Assembly (NCBI RefSeq): GCF_025148635.1
Contig: NZ_CP102269.1
Span: forward strand, 3,100,001 to 3,164,000
DNA length: 64,000 bases
Reading direction: 5' to 3'
Source: Butyricimonas virosa
GTDB lineage: Bacteria; Bacteroidota; Bacteroidia; Bacteroidales; Marinifilaceae
Below the pieces are notes generated by a model that had not been told where the DNA came from, made no database searches, and worked only from the letters and a program-made list of their open reading frames with translations. This document shows, piece by piece, positions 35,808 to 44,426 of the stretch; the first letter of the stretch is position 1; each line of letters begins with the position of its first letter. The position numbers and the translations under genes are program-made.

Positions 35808-37028
35808 ATGAAAAAAATGACCGAACAAGAGTACATGGACCGAGAGGCCAAATACGGTGCTCACAATTACCATCCACTTCCCGTGGTGTTAGAAAAAGGA
35901 GAAGGTATTTACGTGTGGGATGTTAACGGAAAACGTTATTTCGATTTTCTGTCGGCTTATTCTGCCGTGAACCAAGGACACTGCCACCCGAAGATTGTAG
36001 AGGCAATGACGGAGCAAGCCAAAAAGTTGGCTTTGACTTCCCGGGCTTTCTATAATAACGTGTTGGGTGAATGGGAAGAATATATTACTAAATATTTCGG
36101 CTACGATAAGGTGCTGCCAATGAATAGTGGTGCCGAGGCTGACGAGACCGCCTTGAAATTATGCCGTCGTTGGGGATATGACGTGAAGGGAATACCCGCC
36201 GACCAAGCCAAAATTATTGTTTGCGATAATAATTTCCACGGTCGTACAATCACGATTGTTACACTTTCTAACGATCCTTCTTCTTATGCCGGATTCGGGC
36301 CTTTTACTCCCGGATTCGTGAGAATACCGTACGATGATATTCCTGCTTTAGAAGAGGCGTTGAAAGATCCGAATGTAGCCGGATTCCTGTTAGAACCGAT
36401 TCAGGGCGAGGCTGGTGTTTATGTACCGCATGAAGGATATTTGAAAAAAGCGTATGACTTGTGTAAGGCTCATAACGTGTTGTTTATGGCTGACGAAGTG
36501 CAGACCGGTATTGCCCGCACGGGTAAAATGCTGGCGTGTGACCACGAGGGGGTGCGACCGGACATTTTGATTCTGGGTAAAGCCATTTCCGGAGGATTGA
36601 TGCCTGTTTCCTGCGTGTTGGCAGATGACGAGATCATGCTGACCATTAAGCCGGGAGAACACGGTTCAACCTACGGGGGAAATCCCATCGCGGCTAAGGT
36701 GTCTATGGCAGCTTTACAGGTAATCAAGGATGAGAAACTGGAAGAGAATGCCGAAAGACTGGGTAAGATTTTCCGGGAGAGAATGGAGGCGATTAAATCC
36801 GATATGGTGGAAATTGTCCGCGGTAAAGGTTTGCTGAACGCAGTGGTAATTACCCCGAAGAATGGCAAGACGGCTTGGGATGTATGTTTGAAGTTGCGTG
36901 ATAATGGTTTGTTGGCTAAACCGACCCACGAGCATATTATCCGTTTCGCCCCGCCTTTGGTAATCAATGAAGAGCAATTAATTGAAGCGATAGGTATTAT
37001 CGAGAAAACATTAAAAGAGTTCGAGTAG
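35808..37028 (+). CDS. rocD: Ornithine--oxo-acid transaminase
   Basis: A 406-residue PLP-dependent class III aminotransferase that converts ornithine and 2-oxoglutarate to glutamate semialdehyde and glutamate, linking arginine and proline metabolism. Seen: Y-G-A-H-N-Y-H-P-L-P-V at the start (ornithine-type), M-N-S-G-A-E-A-D-E-T for the PLP phosphate, F-H-G-R-T, D-E-V-Q-T-G with the PLP Asp region, and I-L-G-K-A-I-S-G-G with the Schiff-base Lys. Length is normal. It stands alone and has a strong terminator. Confidence 0.95.
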   Translation: MKKMTEQEYMDREAKYGAHNYHPLPVVLEKGEGIYVWDVNGKRYFDFLSAYSAVNQGHCHPKIVEAMTEQAKKLALTSRAFYNNVLGEWEEYITKYFGYDKVLPMNSGAEADETALKLCRRWGYDVKGIPADQAKIIVCDNNFHGRTITIVTLSNDPSSYAGFGPFTPGFVRIPYDDIPALEEALKDPNVAGFLLEPIQGEAGVYVPHEGYLKKAYDLCKAHNVLFMADEVQTGIARTGKMLACDHEGVRPDILILGKAISGGLMPVSCVLADDEIMLTIKPGEHGSTYGGNPIAAKVSMAALQVIKDEKLEENAERLGKIFRERMEAIKSDMVEIVRGKGLLNAVVITPKNGKTAWDVCLKLRDNGLLAKPTHEHIIRFAPPLVINEEQLIEAIGIIEKTLKEFE

Positions 37029-37050
37029 TCGGACTTGAATTTATTTCCAG

Positions 37051-37096
37051 GCATCTTTTCATGGTCATATACTTGATCTTGAAAAGATGCTTTTTT
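37051..37096 (+). terminator. Terminator of rocD
   Basis: An 11-bp perfect stem (GCATCTTTTCA at 37051-37061, complement at 37080-37090) is followed by six T residues, 22 bases after the rocD stop. Confidence 0.9.
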
Positions 37097-37138
37097 ATTG
37101 CCTTTGGGATAATCCATACTAAATCTTACGTATATCGT

Positions 37139-37216
37139 GTTATTTCTCTGTTATAGTTTCGATATATTTTCCTTTATAGGAACGAAGACATATCGAAACT
37201 ATAACAGAGAAATAAC
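37139..37216. repeat. 27-bp perfect inverted repeat
   Basis: Arms 37139-37165 and 37190-37216 are exact complements around a 24-base spacer. CTTAC/GTAAG pairs further out with looser spacing. It lies between the rocD terminator and the next ECF sigma promoter in a 316-base gap that holds no gene. It could be a small mobile element (MITE-like) or a regulatory cruciform; no target duplication is evident. Confidence 0.75.
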
Positions 37217-37292
37217 GAATAGATGTAAGCTTAAGATGGGAGTAAGGCAAAGGCATTTATGGGGCAATATTATCTTATATTATTTCTTTAAA

Positions 37293-37324
37293 TTGTGAAA
37301 AGTTTATTTTTCTGCATATATTTG
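37293..37324 (+). promoter_or_regulatory. Promoter for the second ECF sigma gene
   Basis: TTGT at 37293-37296 and TATATTTG at 37317-37324 are 20 bases apart, a good match to the Bacteroidota housekeeping promoter. The start codon follows 20 bases after the -7 box. Confidence 0.7.
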
Positions 37325-37344
37325 TTTTATTAAATATCCCTCTT

Positions 37345-37902
37345 ATGTCAATAGATTTTGATTCATTACTAGAAGGCGTTAATAAAAAAGATATGCGGGC
37401 GTGGGAAGATCTTTATGCAGGGTATTATGCCGTGCTGTGTTCTTACGTGAACAATATCTTGCGAGACCGGGATCAAGCTCAGGATATCGTGCAGGATGTT
37501 TTGGTGGCTGTCTGGAAATCTTCCAAACAGTTTGGGGATATGAAGGAATTGACTTCTTATTTGTATCGCTCTTGTTATAACAATGCATTGATTTATAAGC
37601 GTAATGTTCAAATTCGTAAGGGAATAGAACAGAAAATCATTTTGGAGGCAGAAGTGGAATTTTCAGACGAAATTTTTGCTATTACCGTGAGGGATGAGTT
37701 ATTGAGACAATTATATTGTTATATCAAGGAATTGCCGGATGGTGCCCGGGAAATAATGGAATTAAGTGTTTTGGGATTGTCCGGGCCTGAAATTGCAGAA
37801 AAGTTAGGGATCACGATTCATACGGTGAAAACACAGAAAAATCGAAGTTTCAAGTATTTACGAGAGAAGTTGAAAGATTCGGTTCTGTTGTTTTTAATTT
37901 AA
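37345..37902 (+). CDS. ECF RNA polymerase sigma factor
   Basis: A 185-residue ECF sigma factor. Region 2 reads D-Q-A-Q-D-I-V-Q-D-V-L-V-A-V-W near residue 47, with T-S-Y-L-Y-R-S-C-Y-N-N-A at its end; region 4 reads L-P-D-G-A-R-E-I-M-E-L-S then L-S-G-P-E-I-A-E-K-L-G-I-T. It has its own housekeeping-type promoter. The FecR gene comes 260 bases later, an unusually long gap that holds a nearly complementary pair (near 37961 and 38085) and no gene. It should control the SusCD locus that follows. Confidence 0.92.
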   Translation: MSIDFDSLLEGVNKKDMRAWEDLYAGYYAVLCSYVNNILRDRDQAQDIVQDVLVAVWKSSKQFGDMKELTSYLYRSCYNNALIYKRNVQIRKGIEQKIILEAEVEFSDEIFAITVRDELLRQLYCYIKELPDGAREIMELSVLGLSGPEIAEKLGITIHTVKTQKNRSFKYLREKLKDSVLLFLI

Positions 37903-38162
37903 TCAAAACTTTTTATCGTTATTGTCATACTCTTTATGACTTCATGTATTATACAATTAAATGATCGTTTATTTACAGTCTGCTAAACGTTTGATATTTC
38001 AATTTCTGTCTTTTTTCATATCTCTTAAAACCAAATAGTTACTTTTTTTATAATCTAATATTGGCTTATCTGTCGTTCCTATTAATAAACGATCCATTAT
38101 TGATATTAAGTGTTTTAGGTAACAATGGTAGTAACTACTTGGGTAATATAAAATAACAGGAG

Positions 38163-39311
38163 ATGAAATTAGATTTGTATAGGGTGGTGGAGTTATTTCG
38201 AAAATCTTTTTCGATTTCGCTTTCTGATAGGGAAAAGGAGGAGTTGGATGATGTTTTGCAAGATGATTATTTGAAAGAAGCGTATGATCAACTATCAGAT
38301 GAAACTTTTGTGTTGGATAAATTTCGAGAATTTGATATCTATGAATATAGGCCGGCTTTTAATAAGTTAAAAGTTTACCGGCATCATACTCTGGTTCGTC
38401 GGTGGATCACGTGGAGTTCGTCGGTTGCTGCGGTCTTGATGCTAGTGTTTGTGTTTGTTTATCATTGGGAACGTCAGGGTAAGGAGCAGAAGTTAGCGGA
38501 AATAACGCAGCATATAGTGCATCCCGGAAGCAATGCGGCTATATTGAAATTGACAGATGGGCGAACAGTCGAGATCGGTAAGCAACCATTGGAGCTAAAA
38601 GAGGCGAAGGGAAGTGTGGTGAAATACGAAAATGGACGTCTTTCGTATTCTTCAGGGAAGGAAGAAGCTATAAAAGATGTTTATAATGAATTGATTGTGC
38701 CTATTGGTGGTGAATGTCATGTTCTTTTGGATGATGGAACAGAAGTTTGGTTGAATGCGGGTTCCCGATTGAAGTACCCGGTGGCTTTCCTTGGAGAAAA
38801 AAGGAAGGTGATATTTTCAGGAGAGGCTTTTTTCGAAGTGAAGAAAGATTCCCGTCCTTTTATCGTAAGCATGGAAACAGGTGATGTTACTGTATTGGGA
38901 ACTTCCTTTGGAATCAGGGCTTATCCCGGAGAAACGGATTACACGACGTTAGTGACGGGAAAGGTTTGTTTCCAGTCGAAAGAGAATGAAAGTGTGATTT
39001 TATCACCGGGAGAACAAGCCGTGCTTCACTTGGCTGGTAGGTTGGAAAAAAGGGAGGTGAATGTAGAGGAATACGTGGGGTGGAAAGACGGTTTGTTTGT
39101 TTTTAGAAATGAAACTTTGTCGGAGATCATGAAAATCTTGGGACGGTGGTACGGGGTGAACGTGATTTTCTTGGATGACAGTTTGAAAGAACTGGAATAC
39201 ACGGGAAATCTGGAAAGGTATGATTCGATTAACACATTCTTACAACTATTGAAGCGTTTAAAAGAGGTTCATTATGAAATAAAAGGGAATACAGTTGTTT
39301 TGTATAAATAA
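38163..39311 (+). CDS. FecR-family anti-sigma factor
   Basis: A 382-residue membrane regulator. A short cytoplasmic N-terminus (L-S-D-R-E-K-E-E-L) is followed by one membrane helix around residues 80-98, then the periplasmic FecR domain with I-V-P-I-G-G-E-C-H-V-L-L-D-D-G-T-E-V-W-L-N-A and V-T-V-L-G-T-S-F-G-I, and a C-terminal DUF4974-like domain ending N-T-V-V-L-Y. It is expected to hold the upstream sigma factor and release it when the STN domain of the next protein signals substrate. Confidence 0.92.
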   Translation: MKLDLYRVVELFRKSFSISLSDREKEELDDVLQDDYLKEAYDQLSDETFVLDKFREFDIYEYRPAFNKLKVYRHHTLVRRWITWSSSVAAVLMLVFVFVYHWERQGKEQKLAEITQHIVHPGSNAAILKLTDGRTVEIGKQPLELKEAKGSVVKYENGRLSYSSGKEEAIKDVYNELIVPIGGECHVLLDDGTEVWLNAGSRLKYPVAFLGEKRKVIFSGEAFFEVKKDSRPFIVSMETGDVTVLGTSFGIRAYPGETDYTTLVTGKVCFQSKENESVILSPGEQAVLHLAGRLEKREVNVEEYVGWKDGLFVFRNETLSEIMKILGRWYGVNVIFLDDSLKELEYTGNLERYDSINTFLQLLKRLKEVHYEIKGNTVVLYK

Positions 39312-39316
39312 AAAAA

Positions 39317-39357
39317 GAAACCGGATAACAAATTTCTCAGGTTCGGCATCCGGTTTC
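39317..39357 (+). promoter_or_regulatory. Hairpin between fecR and susC
   Basis: GAAACCGGA (39317-39325) pairs exactly with 39349-39357 over a 23-base loop, 5 bases after the FecR stop. No T tract follows. The same position in the other two sigma-FecR-SusC loci also has a hairpin. Confidence 0.65.
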
Positions 39358-39394
39358 CGTGAATCTATATTTCTAATATAAATTGTACAATAGT

Positions 39395-42300
39395 ATGAAA
39401 AAAAAGCGATTAATTAGGTCTTTTGATCTATTAAAAAGGTACAAGAAAAATTTAATGATGATGAAATGTTGTATCGTATTTGTTTTCTTGTTCAGTTTAA
39501 ATCTGTCTGCGAACGTTTATTCGCAGAAGAATATGGTGTCTCTCGATTTATCGGATGTATCCGTGGAACAGTTCGTGAAGGCGGTAAAACAACAGACGGA
39601 ACAGCGTTTCATGTATAATTCGAAATTGGTGAATAAGGCAGGGAAAGTTTCTGTGAAGGTGAAAGACATGGAACTAGAAGAGGTTTTGAAAATGGTGCTG
39701 GAGAAGGTGAATCTGGAGTTTGAATTTTATAATAACGTTATCTTGATTCGGGCTAAGGGGGAGCAACCTGCCATGCAGGAAAAACGGTTGATAAAAGGTA
39801 TTGTGAAAGATGATAAAGGACTACCGCTACCGGGGGTTACCGTGTTGGTGAAAGGGACGATGACGGGTGTTGCTACCGATATTGACGGGAAGTTTGAGTT
39901 ACAGAGTGATAGGGATACGCCTGTCGTGTTGGTTTTTTCATTCGTGGGCATGAAGAATAAAGAGATCACGGTGGGGGCGCAACAGCAAGAGGTGAACGTG
40001 GTGCTGGAATCGGAGGCGGAGAATTTAGATGAGGTCATTGTTACCGGATACCAGAAGATCTCGAAGGAACGAGCTACCGGATCGTTTTCCGTGGTGACTG
40101 CAAAAGATTACAAGGGAAAGATGGAGACGGATATTATGTCCCGGATCGAGGGATTGGTAACAGGTTTAGTGAATTATAACAAGCAGGTGAGTATTCGAGG
40201 TGTATCTACGGTTTACGGGAATCGTGATCCCTTGTACGTGGTGGACGGGGTTCCTTACGAGGGGAAAATAGAGGCTATTAACCCGGCGGATGTGGAGAAT
40301 ATTTCCGTGTTGAAAGATGCTACGGCGGCTTCAATCTATGGAGCCCGTGCGGCTAACGGGGTGATCGTGATCACGACTCGGACCGGGAAAAGTGGTAAGA
40401 CTAGAATAACTTATGACGGTAGTGTGAAGTTTAAACCACTTCCAGATTTAGATTACCTGAAATTGATGAATAGTTCCCAGTTGGTGGATTTGCAGGTGGA
40501 AGGGTTCGAGTATTATCATACTCCCTATGATAACTTGAATAAGAGGAATGCTCTGAATGAGGTAACGGAGTTGTTATATATGGCAGAGCAGGGGCAGATC
40601 GGAGAGACCGAGTTACAACAGAAATTGAACGAGTACCGGAATTCGAATAACAAGAATCAAATTAAGGATCAATTTCTGAGAACGGCAATCACGCACCAGC
40701 ATAACTTGTCGCTCACGGGAGGAACGGAGAAAAATAATTACTTGATTTCATTGAATTATTACGGTAATAATCCTTACGAGAAGAATCGTAGTGACGAGAG
40801 AATCGGTTTCACATTGAAAGAAAACGTGAAGTTTTTTGATTGGTTGTCGGCAGATTTTGGCGTGATCGGTAGCTTCACGAAGGATAGCGGGAAAAATGGT
40901 TTTGATGATATAAATTCAGCAGGAGATCGGAGGACCACGGAGTTGTCTTTGTACACGGGAGGAATTTCTTACCAGATGTTGAGAAATGATGACGGAAGTC
41001 CCCGGGAATGGAGAAAGAATAAATCGGATTACGAGTTGGATCGCTTGGAGAGTCTTGGTTTGTTGAACGAGAGATATATTCCGTTAGAGGAGTTGGATCG
41101 CAAACATTATAAGGACAAATCTTCTTATTATCGGTTGCAGGTAGGTTTTAACGTGAAGATTATGGAGGGATTGACCGTGGATTTGAGATACCAGACGGAG
41201 AATACCCAGATTAAGGATAGACAGTTGTATGATAAGGATTCTTATTATGTGAGGAATATGGTAAATGATGCGACCACGGTAGATGCTAAAACTGGAGAAA
41301 TTATACAGAATATTCCTTCCGGTGGACAACTGTTACAATTAGAGGAAGACATTTACTCTTACACGATGAGGGGACAAGTGAACTTTAACCGGATATTTAA
41401 GGAAATACATAGCGTGGTAGCCTTGGCAGGTGCGGAACGTAGGTTGATTCGAGATACCAAGACAAGTGTTTACAAGATGGGATATGATGATCACAGCCTT
41501 AGTTATAAACCTGTTAATCCTAATGAAATGAGTCCGATAAGTGGAACGGAAGCTCTTTCCGGTTCTTATAATTGGGTGGATTGGGATTGGAATTATTTTG
41601 AGCAAGACGAAGATCGTTATGTTTCTTTCTATGGTAATGCATCTTACACGTATAATAATCGTTATTCCGTTAACGGGAGTATTCGTGTGGATCAATCCAA
41701 TTTATTTGGTACAGATCCGAAGTACCAGTATCGTCCGTTGTGGTCTGTTGGAGCCAGTTGGTTTATGGCATCAGAGGAGTTTATGCAAAATGTAAAGTGG
41801 GTCGATCGACTGAATTTGCGTTTGACTTATGGAATAAACGGTAATGTGTCGAAAGAATCCGGACCTTACTTGACAGTGGAGGATTACGGTTATAATAATT
41901 GGACGGGGGATTTTAGTAATAATATTAAAAGTCCACCTAACCCGGAATTGCGTTGGGAAAAGACAGCTGTTACGAATATCGGTGTAGATTTTTCGATTTT
42001 GAATTCGAGGTTAAACGGTACGATAGATTACTATATTCGCAAGAGTACGGATTTGCTGGGAAATCGAGATACGGATCCGACGTTAGGATGGAGCAGTTTG
42101 AAGGTGAATTACGGTAGTTTGAATAATAAGGGTATTGAAGTGGCGCTAGGAAGTATCAATATTTCAAAGCCTAATTTTGAGTGGCGGACTAATTTGAATT
42201 TTTCGTACAATAAGAATAAAATAACTAAGATGAAACATAGTGGTACCACGGTATTTTCTTACGTGCAAGGAGTGGTACACACGAAGGGGCGTCCGATGTA

Positions 42301-42937
42301 TAGTTTGTTCAGTTACAAGGATGCGGGACTTAATCCTGAAAATGGGGCTCCGTTGGTATATGACAAGGATGGCAAGAAAGTATCAAATGTCGGCTCTATA
42401 GATGAATTGAAGTATTCGGGAACGACACGTCCACCTTACACGGCTTCTTTAATTAATAGATTTAGATACAAGGGATTGAGTTTGTCATTTATGTTTATAT
42501 ATAATGGTGGGCACGTGTTGAGAGACGAGATTTCTCCTTATTTAACGGGTAGCGTCACGAGCAATATCTCTAAAAAAGCGATGAACCATTGGAAAAAACC
42601 GGGAGACGAGAAAATCAAAGGTATTGCGCCGGCTATGAACAGAAATGCTTCTTATACGTTAAAGCAAGTATGGTATGCGCTTGATACGCATGTTATTAAA
42701 GGAGACTATATCAAGTTGCGTGACGTGACGTTAACTTACGATTTACCGAAAGAATGGATTCGAAAGTTTAGCTTGGAAAATATGTCCGTGAATTGTCAGG
42801 TTAGTAATTTATGGCGTTGGGTGGCTAACGACAGTGATCTTGATCCGGAAGCATACACGACAACCGGTTACGGTTGGGGAAGTAGAACCTTGCCGGTTCC
42901 GACAACATGTACATTAGGAGTATCAGTAACTTTCTAA
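39395..42937 (+). CDS. SusC/RagA-family TonB-dependent receptor with STN domain
   Basis: A 1180-residue outer-membrane transporter. The ATG at 39395 starts a basic, long signal region (M-K-K-K-R-L-I-R-S-F); the frame opens at a TTG four codons earlier. Domains: STN (V-S-L-D-L-S-D-V-S-V-E-Q-F to I-L-I-R-A), carboxypeptidase-like sandwich (I-V-K-D-D-K-G-L-P-L-P-G-V-T), TonB box area L-D-E-V-I-V-T-G-Y-Q, plug with L-K-D-A-T-A-A-S-I-Y-G-A-R-A, then barrel. The plug is shorter than in the other two SusC proteins here, placing it in a different subgroup. It pairs with the SusD 13 bases downstream. Confidence 0.95.
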   Translation: MKKKRLIRSFDLLKRYKKNLMMMKCCIVFVFLFSLNLSANVYSQKNMVSLDLSDVSVEQFVKAVKQQTEQRFMYNSKLVNKAGKVSVKVKDMELEEVLKMVLEKVNLEFEFYNNVILIRAKGEQPAMQEKRLIKGIVKDDKGLPLPGVTVLVKGTMTGVATDIDGKFELQSDRDTPVVLVFSFVGMKNKEITVGAQQQEVNVVLESEAENLDEVIVTGYQKISKERATGSFSVVTAKDYKGKMETDIMSRIEGLVTGLVNYNKQVSIRGVSTVYGNRDPLYVVDGVPYEGKIEAINPADVENISVLKDATAASIYGARAANGVIVITTRTGKSGKTRITYDGSVKFKPLPDLDYLKLMNSSQLVDLQVEGFEYYHTPYDNLNKRNALNEVTELLYMAEQGQIGETELQQKLNEYRNSNNKNQIKDQFLRTAITHQHNLSLTGGTEKNNYLISLNYYGNNPYEKNRSDERIGFTLKENVKFFDWLSADFGVIGSFTKDSGKNGFDDINSAGDRRTTELSLYTGGISYQMLRNDDGSPREWRKNKSDYELDRLESLGLLNERYIPLEELDRKHYKDKSSYYRLQVGFNVKIMEGLTVDLRYQTENTQIKDRQLYDKDSYYVRNMVNDATTVDAKTGEIIQNIPSGGQLLQLEEDIYSYTMRGQVNFNRIFKEIHSVVALAGAERRLIRDTKTSVYKMGYDDHSLSYKPVNPNEMSPISGTEALSGSYNWVDWDWNYFEQDEDRYVSFYGNASYTYNNRYSVNGSIRVDQSNLFGTDPKYQYRPLWSVGASWFMASEEFMQNVKWVDRLNLRLTYGINGNVSKESGPYLTVEDYGYNNWTGDFSNNIKSPPNPELRWEKTAVTNIGVDFSILNSRLNGTIDYYIRKSTDLLGNRDTDPTLGWSSLKVNYGSLNNKGIEVALGSINISKPNFEWRTNLNFSYNKNKITKMKHSGTTVFSYVQGVVHTKGRPMYSLFSYKDAGLNPENGAPLVYDKDGKKVSNVGSIDELKYSGTTRPPYTASLINRFRYKGLSLSFMFIYNGGHVLRDEISPYLTGSVTSNISKKAMNHWKKPGDEKIKGIAPAMNRNASYTLKQVWYALDTHVIKGDYIKLRDVTLTYDLPKEWIRKFSLENMSVNCQVSNLWRWVANDSDLDPEAYTTTGYGWGSRTLPVPTTCTLGVSVTF

Positions 42938-42950
42938 AACATTAAATATT

Positions 42951-44333
42951 ATGAGAAACAAGATATATTTATTTTTACTGTGTTTTACGGGATGTTTTGT
43001 CTCGTGTGATAGTTTTTTGGATCTTCAGCCGAAAGGAATAGTTATCCCGAGATATTACGAGGATTACGAGAAATTGATTAATTACGCTCAATTACTGAAG
43101 GCTTCCGATTCGTACCCGAATTTTATGACGGATGATGTCTATTTACCGGATGACGGGAATGTGAATTTTAACGATCTAGAAGTACCTAATCGGAATTTGT
43201 ACACGTTCCAAGCGGAGATATTCGGGGATGCAGAAACAGATGGTTTGTGGGAATATTCGTACAACCGGATTTATTATTATAACACGATTATCGAGGGGGT
43301 GATGGAAGTGGAAGATGTTACGTTGGATAAAAAACGTTCCCTGCGTGCTGAGGCATTGGTGGGAAGGGCGTTTGAATATCTTACTTTGGTAAATGCGTAT
43401 GCGAATCATTATGACAAGAATACGGCAGCGACAGATCCTGGTGTGCCTCTGATGCTGGATAAGGAAATCAATAAATCCAACTTGGAGAGAGCAACAGTAC
43501 AACAGGTGTACGATCAGATATTGATAGATTTGGATACGGCAGCTCTTTATTTGCCGAGTAAACAGAAAACGGCCTACCGGGCTTCCAAGCCTGTGGGACT
43601 GGGAATGTTAGCCCGGATGTACTTGTACATGGGAGAGTATAACGAGGCGCTGAAATATGCCAAACTTTCTTTGGCAGAAAATAGTTCTTTACTTGATTTA
43701 AAGAATTATTCCGTGGTTGATCCGGATAAAAGTATCGGTCGTATAAATGTTCCTTATGGTGCGGATAACCCGGAGCATATTTATATTCGACTGGCCCCGT
43801 GGACGTTTGGTTTTTCCGGGACAGCCTTCGGTTCGGACGAGTTGGTAGCTTTGTACGATCATGATAATGACATGAGGTTTAAACTTTTCTTCTCCAATTA
43901 TGCTTGGGGTGTGAATTATGACCATTACTTGTGGTTGCCTTATATTTATGCAAATATGGCGATGTCCGTGCCTGAAGTTATCCTGATAGCGGCAGAGTGT
44001 GAAGCTCGTGTGGGAAGTAAGGATCAGGCGATGCTTTATCTGGATCAGTTGTTGGAGTATAGGATTGTAGGGTATCAGCCACAAACGGCGGCCACGAATC
44101 AAGAGGCGTTGGATAAGGTATTGGCAGAAAGACGGAAAGAGATGTGTATGTTGGGATGTACGAGAGTGATTGATTTGAAACGTTTGAACCGGGAGCCTCG
44201 TTATGCCAAAACGATTACTCACGTGGCTAATGGTCAAACTTTCACGTTGGAACCCAATAGTCCGAGATACATATTCCCGATACCGCCGAAAGTATTGAGT
44301 TTTAATCCGAATATGCAACCGAATGAACGGTAG
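42951..44333 (+). CDS. SusD/RagB-family nutrient-binding lipoprotein
   Basis: A 460-residue SusD homologue. The lipoprotein signal ends in F-V-S-C-D (Cys19), then S-F-L-D-L-Q-P-K-G, which is classic. The TPR-like helices include A-L-V-G-R-A-F-E-Y-L-T-L-V-N-A-Y-A-N-H-Y-D and the C-terminus has A-E-R-R-K-E-M-C-M-L-G-C-T-R-V-I-D-L-K-R. It is shorter than the other SusD proteins here. It starts 13 bases after SusC. A hairpin lies between its stop and the next gene. Confidence 0.93.
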   Translation: MRNKIYLFLLCFTGCFVSCDSFLDLQPKGIVIPRYYEDYEKLINYAQLLKASDSYPNFMTDDVYLPDDGNVNFNDLEVPNRNLYTFQAEIFGDAETDGLWEYSYNRIYYYNTIIEGVMEVEDVTLDKKRSLRAEALVGRAFEYLTLVNAYANHYDKNTAATDPGVPLMLDKEINKSNLERATVQQVYDQILIDLDTAALYLPSKQKTAYRASKPVGLGMLARMYLYMGEYNEALKYAKLSLAENSSLLDLKNYSVVDPDKSIGRINVPYGADNPEHIYIRLAPWTFGFSGTAFGSDELVALYDHDNDMRFKLFFSNYAWGVNYDHYLWLPYIYANMAMSVPEVILIAAECEARVGSKDQAMLYLDQLLEYRIVGYQPQTAATNQEALDKVLAERRKEMCMLGCTRVIDLKRLNREPRYAKTITHVANGQTFTLEPNSPRYIFPIPPKVLSFNPNMQPNER

Positions 44334-44345
44334 GTAAAATTGTCG

Positions 44346-44407
44346 GTTACGGGTTAATAAGGGGGGTATTGCAGGAGCCGGAGGATTGACCCGTAACTTC
44401 TTTGTTT
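44346..44407 (+). promoter_or_regulatory. Hairpin between susD and the thioredoxin genes
   Basis: GTTACGGGT (44346-44354) pairs exactly with 44399-44407, and a T-rich stretch (TTCTTTGTTTTATTTATT) follows. It could act as a partial terminator that lowers expression of the two thioredoxins relative to SusCD. Confidence 0.55.
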
Positions 44408-44426
44408 TATTTATTAAAAAAGAAGG

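Noticed and set aside
43698..44318. A 206-codon minus-strand open frame inside a susD gene
   Set aside because: Composition is that of an antisense shadow and the + strand SusD motifs are clear.
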